A DNA stretch of 64,000 nt from Rhodococcus sp. 14-1411-2a. Its GTDB lineage: Bacteria; Actinomycetota; Actinomycetes; Mycobacteriales; Mycobacteriaceae. Below, piece by piece: positions 48,415-57,035 of this stretch (its first letter is position 1; each line of letters begins with the position of its first letter). The notes beneath the pieces were generated by a model. It saw nothing but the letters and a program-made list of their open reading frames with translations, made no database searches and was not told the origin of the DNA. A program made the translations under genes and the position numbers. Where the stretch lies: NCBI RefSeq assembly GCF_002259485.1, contig NZ_NPGA01000015.1, positions 372,001 to 436,000 on the forward strand, written 5' to 3'.

Positions 48415-50505
48415 ATGTTCGATACCGGGGGGTGGGGAGCGGCGGAGACGCCGCCGGTCGACGACTGCATTGCGGGGTTCCTCGACGTCATCGCGCTCAA
48501 CCGTGTCAACGAGAATCTCGCTCGGGCAGCGACCGTGCTCGCGTACTGCGACGTGCTCGAGATGCGCCTCGAGGCAGCCGAAGCTGCCGGCGGAGATCCG
48601 GGTGAGACGGTCCGCGGTGCCCTGTGCGATCTGGCCGTGACGATGACGGGAACGCGCCGCGATGCGTCCGTGGTGCACGACGTCGCGGAGCGTTTGCATC
48701 GAATGCCGTTGACTGCCTTGCGTTTCGTCACCGGCAGCTTCGACTGGTCGACGGTGGTGACGATCACCTCGGTGCTGCATCGTGCCAGTGACGAGACGAT
48801 CGCGAAGATCGAATACGAGGTGTGTGCAGCGGGTGGCCGGATGCGTCCGCAGGCGCTGCGCAATCGGATCTGGCGGTTGTGGATGAAGGCCGATCCGGTC
48901 GGTGCCGCAGCTGCCCGGGAGACCGCGAAGTCCGAGGAGGTCGGCGTGCGGATCGATCGCACCGGTCCGGGCGGGATCGCGTCGCTCATTGCGAAGATCA
49001 CCGATCTCGAAGCGGCAGAGGCGGATGCGCTCATCACCGAGATCGTCGGGACGGTCTGTAAGCGCGACCCACGATCGACGGGGACGCTGCGGGCCGCGGG
49101 TCTGATGGCGTTGCTGCACGGCGAGCATTCACTGGCGTGTCAGTGCGATCGCGGCGACGACTGCCCGGTGGCAGGCGCTGTCGACGATATTCCTCCTCGG
49201 CGCGGGCATCTCCTTCAGATCGTGGTGGCTGTGGAGACATTGCTGGGCCTGTCCTCGGAGCCTGCGACCCTCCCCGACGGGACGCCCATCGACCCCGAAG
49301 TGGCGCGCATCGTTGCCACCGATGCCAAATGGCAGGCACTGCTGACCGAGCTGGTCGAGATGCTGAAGCCCGAACAGAGAAACACGGGCGACGACGGATC
49401 GAACGATGACGGCCCTGATAGTGGTCCAGGCGATGGCGGCCCTGACGACGGCGGTCCTGACGATGGCGGTCCGGATGGCGGTGGCCCGGACGATGGCGGC
49501 CCGGATGGCGGTGGCCCGGACGACGGTGGTCCAGATGACGGCGGCCCAGGCGACGGCGGTTCAGACGGTGGCGGTCCTTCGCGCTCCGGCCGCGGGCAGT
49601 CGCCCCGTGACTGCGGCCCAACTTTCGGTGATTCCGACCCCGACCAAACCGGCTCCCGCAGCGGCGATCGGTCGGGTTTGCAGTCGAGTTCGTTTGGACC
49701 GTTCTCGACTGCGGCACCATCGTTGCTGCGTCGGGTGGTCGGCATGGGTCGGGTACGAGGTGCCGCCCAGCTTCCGTCTGTGCGCCTCGAGGGTGCCCAC
49801 TGCCTCCCACCTGCACTCCCGCTACCGGGGGAGGAGTCTGTCCGCGATGGGCTCGTCGCACGGTGGCTTGCATGGATTGCCGAACGGCCCGAGCGTGCTC
49901 GCGGCATCTTTCCCGACGGTCATGGCGGCGAGTCCGCTCCGTCGCGGTCTGCGGTGACGTATCGGCCCGGTGCCCGCGTCGCGGCATTCGTTCGGGCTGC
50001 CTATCGCACGTGCACTTTCCCGAACTGCGACGTGCCGGCGGCCCGGTGTCAGATCGATCATCTGGTTCCGTTCGATCACGACGATCCCGCGCGGGGTGGC
50101 TGGACGATCGTGACCAATCTTCAGCCGGTGTGCGTGTTTCATCATCAGGCCAAGACCTCGGGGGCGTGGTCGGCGGTGATGCTCGCAGGCGGCGCGATTC
50201 TGTGGTCGAACTCGCTCGGTCTACGCAGAGTCACGTTGCCGGAGTTGTCGATCGCGACTCCCCGCGCATCCCGCCGACGGCGAAGGGCCTCGTCCAGGCC
50301 GGGAGCGAGCCCTATCGAACCCACCCGCTGGGAGCTCGAATACAGCGGGTGTACACCGCCGACTCTGAACGACTGTCGTTCTGCGACAACGGATATCGAC
50401 CGAAAGAAGTTGGCGGAGAAGCGGCGGGCCTACCTGGAACACTGTTGCGTCGTCCATGCACGCGTTCGATACGACCGCGCCCGATACGACCCTCCGCCCT
50501 TCTGA
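48415..50505 (+). CDS. DUF222/HNH endonuclease-domain protein with G-P-D-D-G repeat linker
   Basis: A 696-residue protein of the actinobacterial 13E12-type family. DUF222 (about 15-300) is followed by a linker of G-P-D-D-G and G-P-D-G-G repeats (about 331-392), and a C-terminal HNH domain: R-T-C-T-F-P-N-C, C-Q-I-D-H-L-V-P-F-D-H, N-L-Q-P-V-C-V-F-H-H-Q. The metal-binding Cys/His residues and the D-H pair are intact, so nuclease activity is plausible. Many related copies occur in such genomes and some are mobile-like, but no inteins, repeats at the ends or target duplications are seen here. The start follows a -10 box directly. Confidence 0.88.
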   Translation: MFDTGGWGAAETPPVDDCIAGFLDVIALNRVNENLARAATVLAYCDVLEMRLEAAEAAGGDPGETVRGALCDLAVTMTGTRRDASVVHDVAERLHRMPLTALRFVTGSFDWSTVVTITSVLHRASDETIAKIEYEVCAAGGRMRPQALRNRIWRLWMKADPVGAAAARETAKSEEVGVRIDRTGPGGIASLIAKITDLEAAEADALITEIVGTVCKRDPRSTGTLRAAGLMALLHGEHSLACQCDRGDDCPVAGAVDDIPPRRGHLLQIVVAVETLLGLSSEPATLPDGTPIDPEVARIVATDAKWQALLTELVEMLKPEQRNTGDDGSNDDGPDSGPGDGGPDDGGPDDGGPDGGGPDDGGPDGGGPDDGGPDDGGPGDGGSDGGGPSRSGRGQSPRDCGPTFGDSDPDQTGSRSGDRSGLQSSSFGPFSTAAPSLLRRVVGMGRVRGAAQLPSVRLEGAHCLPPALPLPGEESVRDGLVARWLAWIAERPERARGIFPDGHGGESAPSRSAVTYRPGARVAAFVRAAYRTCTFPNCDVPAARCQIDHLVPFDHDDPARGGWTIVTNLQPVCVFHHQAKTSGAWSAVMLAGGAILWSNSLGLRRVTLPELSIATPRASRRRRRASSRPGASPIEPTRWELEYSGCTPPTLNDCRSATTDIDRKKLAEKRRAYLEHCCVVHARVRYDRARYDPPPF
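49405..49590 (+). repeat. 15-bp coding repeat (G-P-D-D-G) in the HNH protein
   Basis: In-frame units close to GGCCCGGACGATGGC recur about a dozen times, with variants giving G-P-D-G-G, G-P-G-D-G and G-S-D-G-G. The tract forms the acidic, glycine-rich linker between the DUF222 and HNH parts. Confidence 0.9.
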
Positions 50506-50527
50506 ACAACACCCGTGCCGGTATGGC

Positions 50528-50544
50528 GCAGGCCGCTGGCCTGC
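50528..50544 (+). terminator. Short perfect hairpin after the HNH gene
   Basis: GCAGGCC (50528-50534) pairs with GGCCTGC (50538-50544) around GCT. There is no T tract. It touches the bioY promoter region and could end the HNH transcript or be part of the operator. Confidence 0.4.
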
Positions 50545-50564
50545 TACCTTGAACGCCGTTCAAG
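50545..50564 (+). promoter_or_regulatory. bioY promoter -10 with overlapping BioQ-like operator
   Basis: CTTGAAC-GCC-GTTCAAG (50548-50564) is a perfect 7-bp dyad with a 3-base centre. Its core resembles the published BioQ operator of Corynebacterium (TGAAC-N3-GTTAC, a TetR-type biotin regulator). TACCTT (50545-50550), a TANNNT -10 candidate, overlaps it, so binding would block transcription. bioQ itself is not in the window. Confidence 0.65.
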
Positions 50565-50605
50565 TTTCTTGGGCAGGTCACCGCCCCACTCCACGAGGAG
50601 CCACC

Positions 50606-51208
50606 GTGTCAGATGTCGACAGCAGTACCCGCCAGCCGAGCCGTAAGGTCAGCCGAATGAACGTCTCCGCCCGCGACATGGCGCAGATCGCAGTGTTCGC
50701 AGCACTCATCGCCGCGCTCGGCCTGCCGGGATCGATCACGGTCGGGTTCTCGGGCGTCCCCATCACCCTGCAGACCCTCGGCATCATCCTGTCGGGCGCG
50801 ATCCTCGGACCCCGGAAGGGCACGGCCGCGGTCCTGGTGTTCCTCGCCCTGACGATGATCGGCCTGCCGCTGCTGGCCGGAGGACGCACCGGTCTCGCCG
50901 CCATGGCGGGGCCTACCGTCGGCTACCTCATCGGCTGGATACCGGCAGCGTTGCTGATCGGCTGGCTCACCGCCCGCATTCTCCCCAAGTACTCGATCGC
51001 GCTCGGCCTGGCGATCAACGCGGTCGGTGGCATCCTCGTCGTCTATGTATTCGGCATCGCCGGTCTGATCCTGCGCACCGACGTCGGAGTCTGGGCCGCG
51101 ATCACCTCCAACGGACCGTTCCTGCCCGGCGACATCGCGAAGGTCGTCGTCGCCACCGTCGTCGCCAAGAGCGTCCACCGCGCGTACCCGGGCCTGATCA
51201 AGGCGTGA
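50606..51208 (+). CDS. bioY: Biotin ECF transporter S component BioY
   Basis: A 200-residue membrane protein with six hydrophobic segments and the BioY signature V-P-I-T-L-Q-T-L-G-I-I-L-S-G-A-I-L-G near residue 50 and G-G-R-T-G-L-A-A-M-A-G-P-T-V-G-Y. It binds biotin and pairs with the energy-coupling proteins BioM and BioN encoded downstream. GTG 50606 follows GAGGAG; ATG 50657 would remove a basic leader. It begins an operon of six overlapping or closely spaced genes. Confidence 0.96.
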   Translation: MSDVDSSTRQPSRKVSRMNVSARDMAQIAVFAALIAALGLPGSITVGFSGVPITLQTLGIILSGAILGPRKGTAAVLVFLALTMIGLPLLAGGRTGLAAMAGPTVGYLIGWIPAALLIGWLTARILPKYSIALGLAINAVGGILVVYVFGIAGLILRTDVGVWAAITSNGPFLPGDIAKVVVATVVAKSVHRAYPGLIKA

Positions 51209-52338
51209 CTCTCACGCTGGGAGGTCGAGGTCGAGGCCGCGACAACGACACCGCCATCTCCTGGGCGGGTCGCACACTCACCTACGCCGAACTCGACGCA
51301 GCCGTCGAGCAGTGGCCTCACCTCCCGGTGCACGACGCTCGATTTCACGACGCATCAGCACTGGAGCTGCCGGACGCGTTGATCTGTGTTTTCGCGGCAG
51401 CCAGGCAGGGCAGTGCGGTCCGAGTCGAGGATCCGGCCGCCCGTCCCGAGCGCCCTGCGCACATCGATCCCGACGCGTTCCTGCTGGTGGCAACCTCGGG
51501 CTCCACCGGCCGGCCGAAACCGCTCGCTCGCACGGCCGCGTCGTGGGTAGACAGCTTCCCCGAGTTCACCGACATTTCCGATATCCGCCCGACCGACACC
51601 GTGCTCATCACCGGACCGCTGCACGCCACGATGCACCTGTTCGCCGCGGTGCACGCACTGTGGTTGGGGGCGTGCGTCACCGACGATCCCGCGCATGCCA
51701 CGGCTGTCCATGCGGTGCCTGCGGTACTCCGTGACGTCCTCCGCCGGATGCCTCGTGCGCGGATTGCCGTCGCTGCCGGCGCCGGCCTCGATGACGCTGC
51801 CGCGAAAGCGATCTCGGCGCAGGGCGTCAGGCTGGTCGAGTACTACGGCTCGGCGGAGTTGTCTCTGGTGGCGGCGAGAGTGGTGGGCGAACAATCGTCT
51901 CTGAGGCTGCTCCGGGATGTCGACGCACGCACCGAGGACGGGTACCTGTTCGTTCGATCGCCGTACGCCGCGCCGGGTGCGCGCGATTGGTTCGGCGTCG
52001 GTGATCTGGCCGAACTGAACGGCTCCGAACTCCTCGTCCACGGCCGCGGAGATGCAGCGATCAACGTGGGCGGAACCACCGTCATCGCCGAGGACGTGGA
52101 AAACATTCTGACCGGGCTCGACGGCGTCCGAGCAGCGGCAGCGATCGGCACACCGCACGCGGTTCTCGGCGAAACGGTCTCAGCCGTCATCGAACTCGAC
52201 GGAACCCGCGACCTCGACCTGGTGCGCGCCGACGCTCGCGCAATCATGGCGAAGGAGGCGATGCCGCGACGCTGGACGGTGGTGCAGCAGTTGCCCCGCA
52301 CCGCGAGCGGCAAGATCGCCCGAAGGGCCCTGCTGTGA
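51205..52338 (+). CDS. Short AMP-forming acyl-CoA ligase in the bioY operon (YhfT-position)
   Basis: A 377-residue AMP-binding protein. The P-loop is A-T-S-G-S-T-G-R-P-K near residue 95, Y-Y-G-S-A-E-L-S holds the adenylation motif, G-D-L-A-E and H-G-R-G-D-A-A-I-N lie at the C-domain hinge, and the catalytic Lys is expected in T-A-S-G-K-I-A-R. It is about 120 residues shorter than usual ligases, mostly missing from the N-terminal subdomain. GTG 51205 overlaps the bioY stop (GTGA). A ligase in this place matches yhfT in the biotin-regulated yhfUTS operon of B. subtilis. Substrate unknown; a biotin-precursor acid is one inference. Confidence 0.88.
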   Translation: MTLTLGGRGRGRDNDTAISWAGRTLTYAELDAAVEQWPHLPVHDARFHDASALELPDALICVFAAARQGSAVRVEDPAARPERPAHIDPDAFLLVATSGSTGRPKPLARTAASWVDSFPEFTDISDIRPTDTVLITGPLHATMHLFAAVHALWLGACVTDDPAHATAVHAVPAVLRDVLRRMPRARIAVAAGAGLDDAAAKAISAQGVRLVEYYGSAELSLVAARVVGEQSSLRLLRDVDARTEDGYLFVRSPYAAPGARDWFGVGDLAELNGSELLVHGRGDAAINVGGTTVIAEDVENILTGLDGVRAAAAIGTPHAVLGETVSAVIELDGTRDLDLVRADARAIMAKEAMPRRWTVVQQLPRTASGKIARRALL

Positions 52339-53486
52339 ATGTGTCTGCTTCGTACAGCCCCGTCATCGTTGCGGCCAAACGTTCTGCGATCGGTATCGCC
52401 GGGCACGGCTTCGCCGATGTCACCGCCCCGAACCTCGCTGCGCCGGTACTGAAAGCTGTTGCAGCAGAGATCAGTCCGCTCGATACCCCGATCGACGACG
52501 TGATTCTCGGCAACTGCCTCGGTCCCGGCGGTGATGTTGCACGGGTCTCGGCGCTGCTCGCGGGCCTCGGTGTCGGTGTTCCCGGAGTCACCGTCGATCG
52601 GCAGTGCGGATCCGGGCTCGACGCCGTGGCGCAGGCCGCGTCGCGCATCCGCAGCGGCGACGAGACGTTGATACTGGCCGGTGGCGTCGAATCTGCCAGC
52701 ACCAGTCCGTGGCGGTTCTGGCCACCGGTCGACGGCGAAGAGCCTGTCCGCTACACCCGAGCGCCGTTCGTTCCGCCCGGCTTCGAGGACCCCGACATGG
52801 GTGTGGCAGCGGACGACCTCGCGCGAATCCGCGGTATCGGGCGCGAACGCCAAGATGCTTACGCTGCACGGTCGTTCGCGCGCGCGGCGGCCTGCGACTT
52901 CTCGGCCGAGATCGTCACCGTGAACGAGGTCGCAACCGACGAGCGCATCCGCCCCAACATGACCGCCCAGCGACTCGGCAGACTGCGCCCCACATTCACC
53001 CCAGCCGGCACGTTCACCCCAGCCGGCACGGTGACCGCGGGCAATTCGTGCGGAATATCCGACGGCGCAGCGGTTCTGGCCGTCACCACCGCCGAGCGGG
53101 CAGCCGGGATGCCGGCGTTGCGCATCCTCGGCAGTGCCGTCGCCGGGTCCGACCCGGCTCTTCCCGGGCTGGGTCCGGTGCCGGCGATCGAGAAGCTGCT
53201 CGCCCGCACCGGGGTGGGCCTCTCCGACATCGAAACCATCGAAATCACCGAGGCTTTTGCGTCGGTCGTGCTCGCGGTCTCGGATGAATTGGGTCTCGAC
53301 GAGGACCGCATCTGCCCACAAGGTGGAGCCATCGCGATGGGCCATCCGTGGGGAGCTTCGGGCGCAATTCTGCTGGTACGGTTGGCCTCTCGAATGTTGC
53401 AACCCGGGGGTCCGGCGCTGGGACTGGCGGCCTGCGCCATCGGCGGCGGGCAAGGAATAGCGATGCTGGTGGAACGAGCGACATGA
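52335..53486 (+). CDS. Thiolase in the bioY operon (YhfS-position)
   Basis: A 383-residue thiolase with all active-site elements: acyl-enzyme Cys in D-R-Q-C-G-S-G-L, His in A-M-G-H-P-W-G-A-S-G, and the second Cys in A-A-C-A-I-G-G-G-Q-G. GTG 52335 overlaps the ligase stop (GTGA). A perfect 18-bp tandem duplication (52995-53030) inserts T-F-T-P-A-G just before the conserved G-T-V-T-A-G-N loop. In B. subtilis yhfS, a thiolase homologue, holds the same place behind yhfU-yhfT. It could make or cleave a 3-ketoacyl-CoA. Confidence 0.92.
   Translation: MNVSASYSPVIVAAKRSAIGIAGHGFADVTAPNLAAPVLKAVAAEISPLDTPIDDVILGNCLGPGGDVARVSALLAGLGVGVPGVTVDRQCGSGLDAVAQAASRIRSGDETLILAGGVESASTSPWRFWPPVDGEEPVRYTRAPFVPPGFEDPDMGVAADDLARIRGIGRERQDAYAARSFARAAACDFSAEIVTVNEVATDERIRPNMTAQRLGRLRPTFTPAGTFTPAGTVTAGNSCGISDGAAVLAVTTAERAAGMPALRILGSAVAGSDPALPGLGPVPAIEKLLARTGVGLSDIETIEITEAFASVVLAVSDELGLDEDRICPQGGAIAMGHPWGASGAILLVRLASRMLQPGGPALGLAACAIGGGQGIAMLVERAT
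52995..53030 (+). repeat. Perfect 18-bp tandem duplication inside the thiolase gene
   Basis: TTCACCCCAGCCGGCACG occurs twice without a mismatch (52995-53012 and 53013-53030). It keeps the frame and adds six residues. Identity at the DNA level suggests a recent event. Confidence 0.95.
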
Positions 53487-53496
53487 GCAGGGTCAT

Positions 53497-54173
53497 ATGA
53501 GCACAATCAAGTTCGAGAACATTTCGCACTCGTTCGGAGAACGGAAGGTGCTGCACGGCATCGACCTCGAGTTCGACGAGCGCCGTATCGGCATCATCGG
53601 CTCCAACGGTTCCGGCAAGTCGACGCTCGCGCGGATGATCAACGGTCTGATCAAACCCGATACGGGCCGCGTCACGGTCGACGGTATCGACGCCGCCAAG
53701 AAGGGTGCGCAGGTACGCAAGAAGGTCGGGTTCGTGTTCACCGATCCCGATTCGCAGATCGTGATGCCCACTGTCGCCGAGGATCTCGCGTTCTCGCTGC
53801 GCAGGTCCGGGCTGACCAAACAGCAGGTGGCCGAGCGGGTGGAGGAGATTCTCGTCCGCTTCCGTCTCGATCAGCACCGCGACCATCCGGCGCATCTGCT
53901 CTCCGGTGGACAGAAGCAACTGCTGGCGATCGGTGCCGTCCTCATCCGACGACCGGAGGTGGTCGTTGCGGACGAACCGACCACGCTGCTGGATCTGCGC
54001 AACGGACGCGTCGTCGCGCAGGCTCTGGATTCGATGGATCAGCAGGTCATCGTCGTGACCCACCAACTGGCCCTGCTGGACAGCTTCGAGCGCGTCTTCG
54101 TCATCGACGACGGCCGCATCGCGTTCGACGGAACCCCCGCCGCCGCGGTCCCGGCCTATCGGGAGCTGATCGG

Positions 54174-54177
<4 letters not shown>
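53497..54177 (+). CDS. bioM: Biotin ECF transporter ATPase BioM
   Basis: A 226-residue ABC ATPase: Walker A G-S-N-G-S-G-K-S (about 36-43), signature L-L-S-G-G-Q-K-Q, Walker B V-V-V-A-D-E-P-T-T, and the switch His in V-V-T-H-Q. The short size and D-P-D-S-Q-I Q-loop region fit ECF/CbiO-type ATPases. It starts ten bases after the thiolase stop. It powers biotin uptake with BioN and BioY. Confidence 0.95.
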
Positions 54178-54870
<693 letters not shown>

Positions 54871-54881
<11 letters not shown>

Positions 54882-56319
54882 ACTCCTCGCCGCCCGGATA
54901 GCGCGGCATTCCGACCGCCCCGAGGCAGCCGTGGTCGATGCGACCGGGGAGGTCACCTACCGCGAATTCTGGGACCGGGTGACACGCACGGCGACCGCAG
55001 TGGCAGGGATGCGTCGCATCGCGGTACTGCCGACGTCGGACATCGGGTCGTTGGTGGTCGTCGTCGCGGCGATGCATGCCGGCGTGAGTGTCGTTCTGCT
55101 GCATCGGCATTTGTTGGCTCAGGAATTCGCCGATGTCGTGGCGGTCTGCGAGCCCTCGCTGATTGTCGCGCACCCGCGTCAGCACGCGAGAGTGCACGGT
55201 TGGGGTGCAGTCGACGTGTTCGCACCCGAGGACATACCAGCCAGCCCGCCCGCCGCCGTCCCCACCCCCACACCGAATTCCGAGTTGCTCGTGGGCGTCA
55301 CCTCGGGAACCACCGGTCCGCCCAAGCTGTTCGTGCGCAATCAAGCGTCGTGGGCGGCGACGCTGGATCGCTCCGATGCCTTGTTCGATCTCGGTCCGGG
55401 AGATCGGGTGTCCGCACCGGGCACTCTCGATCACACGCACTTTCTCTACGGCGCACTGCACGGGCTCACCCGCGGGGCGACGGTCGACCTACGGGAGCCC
55501 ACGGTGGCCCTCGAAGATGCTGCAACACATCTGTATTCGGTCCCGACCATTGCTTGGGACATCGCTCGCTCGGGAGTGCGATCGGACAGTGTCCGTGAAG
55601 TGCTCTCGTCCGCGGCGCGATGGGCGGAACCGGGGAGGACCGCTCTGGCGGCGGTACTTCCGAACGCGGCGCTGACGCATTTCTACGGGGCGTCGGAGCT
55701 GAGTTTCGTTTCCTACGACCGAAGCGAAATCGAAGGCACCGAGGTCAGCGGGCAGCTGTTCGACGGAGTCGAGGTCGAGATCCGGGACGAGCTGCTTCAT
55801 GTCCGCAGCGACATGCTGTTCGACGGCTACCTGAGCCGATTGGGAGGCCACACCACTCTGACGAACGGGCCGGTCGACGGGTGGATGACGGTCGGCGATC
55901 GCGGCAGTGTCGAAGACGGCCGACTGACCTTGTACGGCCGCGGCAGCGAGACGATCGTCCGGGCCGGTCTCACGGTGGAGTTGACCCCGATCGAGGCGGC
56001 CCTGCTCGCAGTTCCCGGTGTGCTCGAGGCCGGGGTGGTCGGGTTGCCCAACGACAGAACCGGTGAGGAATCTGCTGCCGGAGTTGTTGTGGGGCAGACC
56101 GATTCGATATCCGTGGCTCGGATTCGCCGCCACCTGCGCACCGTGCTGCCGGGGCCGAGCCTGCCCGTGGTGATCGCCGTCGTGGACGCTCTTCCGTGTA
56201 CGCCGCGCGGCAAGCTCGACCGTCAGGCTCTGGCGGCAACCTTGGCCACAGTGCGGACCGTGGGCTCGCCCGATGCTCCGGTGACGACGAACCAGACGGT
56301 CAACGCGCCGCCGTCGTAG
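54871..56319 (+). CDS. Second AMP-forming acyl-CoA ligase of the biotin operon
   Basis: A 482-residue AMP-binding enzyme. P-loop V-T-S-G-T-T-G-P-P-K near residue 150, F-Y-G-A-S-E-L-S, D-G-W-M-T-V-G-D-R and Y-G-R-G-S-E-T-I, and P-R-G-K-L-D-R with the probable catalytic Lys. ATG 54871 overlaps bioN by 11 bases and has no clear ribosome-binding site; the Met-Thr array upstream (from 54766) offers in-frame alternatives. It is a distant paralogue of the first ligase in the operon, from which it differs by a longer N-domain. The 3' end overlaps the thioesterase gene by 97 bases. Substrate unknown. Confidence 0.87.
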
Positions 56320-57014
56320 CGATGGCGCAGAGTGACGCGTTCACCCGCCAGTACCGGGCTCAGGTATTCGATGACGGCGCGGTGCGGCGACGCGGCCAGC
56401 TCGGGCACGTCGACCAGCAACTCCTCGATCGCGTGCCAGTAGACCGCATTGTTGAGGTGGTCGAACGGATCGATATCGGTTGCGCGCAAGGGGAACTGCA
56501 CATCCGTGGGCGATTCGGCCGGCACCGGCTCGGTCAGCCATGCCTTCCATCGCAACCGGTGTTGATCGGTGGTTCGCGCCAGCATTTCCAGGGCACCGTC
56601 GCTGATGCGGGTCGGCATTCCGGTGTCCTTGCTGATGTTGATCCAGAAGCCCTCGGTCTCGATGCGTCCACCCTTCGGTGTCGTCAGTGCCACGCGCATG
56701 TTCGACCACCGCGTCGACATCGACGAACACCAGCGCCGCATGTGCACTCGGTCCGGGAAATGGATCGGCTCGAAGACGTCGATGACGGTGCGCCGCACGA
56801 TCCACATGGGATCCGTCTTGCCCAGGGGAGTGGCGTCGAGGTTGTCGGTACCGATGTCCTGCAGGTAGCGGGCAACGCCGTCGAACCGTAGTCGGTTGTT
56901 CGGATCGATGTCGCCGGTTCGCACCGGCCAGTCGGTCTCGAAACCCTCACCGGGCGGCGGCTCCGGTGCCAGTTCGTCGTCGAATCCTGCCGGTTCCACA
57001 CGTGCATTGGTCAC
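56223..57014 (-). CDS. Acyl-ACP thioesterase
   Basis: A 263-residue double-hotdog thioesterase of the FatA/FatB type. The first hotdog begins D-W-P-V-R-T-G-D-I-D-P-N-N-R-L-R; the second (about 170-260) carries R-A-T-D-I-D-P-F-D-H-L-N-N-A-V-Y-W, with the Asp, Asn and His positions typical of the active site. It would release free fatty acid from acyl-ACP. Its 3' end overlaps the second ligase by 97 bases tail-to-tail, an unusually long convergent overlap. Confidence 0.88.
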   Translation of the reverse strand: MTNARVEPAGFDDELAPEPPPGEGFETDWPVRTGDIDPNNRLRFDGVARYLQDIGTDNLDATPLGKTDPMWIVRRTVIDVFEPIHFPDRVHMRRWCSSMSTRWSNMRVALTTPKGGRIETEGFWINISKDTGMPTRISDGALEMLARTTDQHRLRWKAWLTEPVPAESPTDVQFPLRATDIDPFDHLNNAVYWHAIEELLVDVPELAASPHRAVIEYLSPVLAGERVTLRHRYDGGALTVWFVVTGASGEPTVRTVAKVAARA

Positions 57015-57035
57015 GTCCGCACTGTACGCGCGCGC

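Noticed and set aside
48415..50505. The DUF222/HNH gene as a mobile intron or insertion element
   Set aside because: No terminal repeats, target duplication, split host gene or reverse transcriptase are present. It looks like a resident family member.
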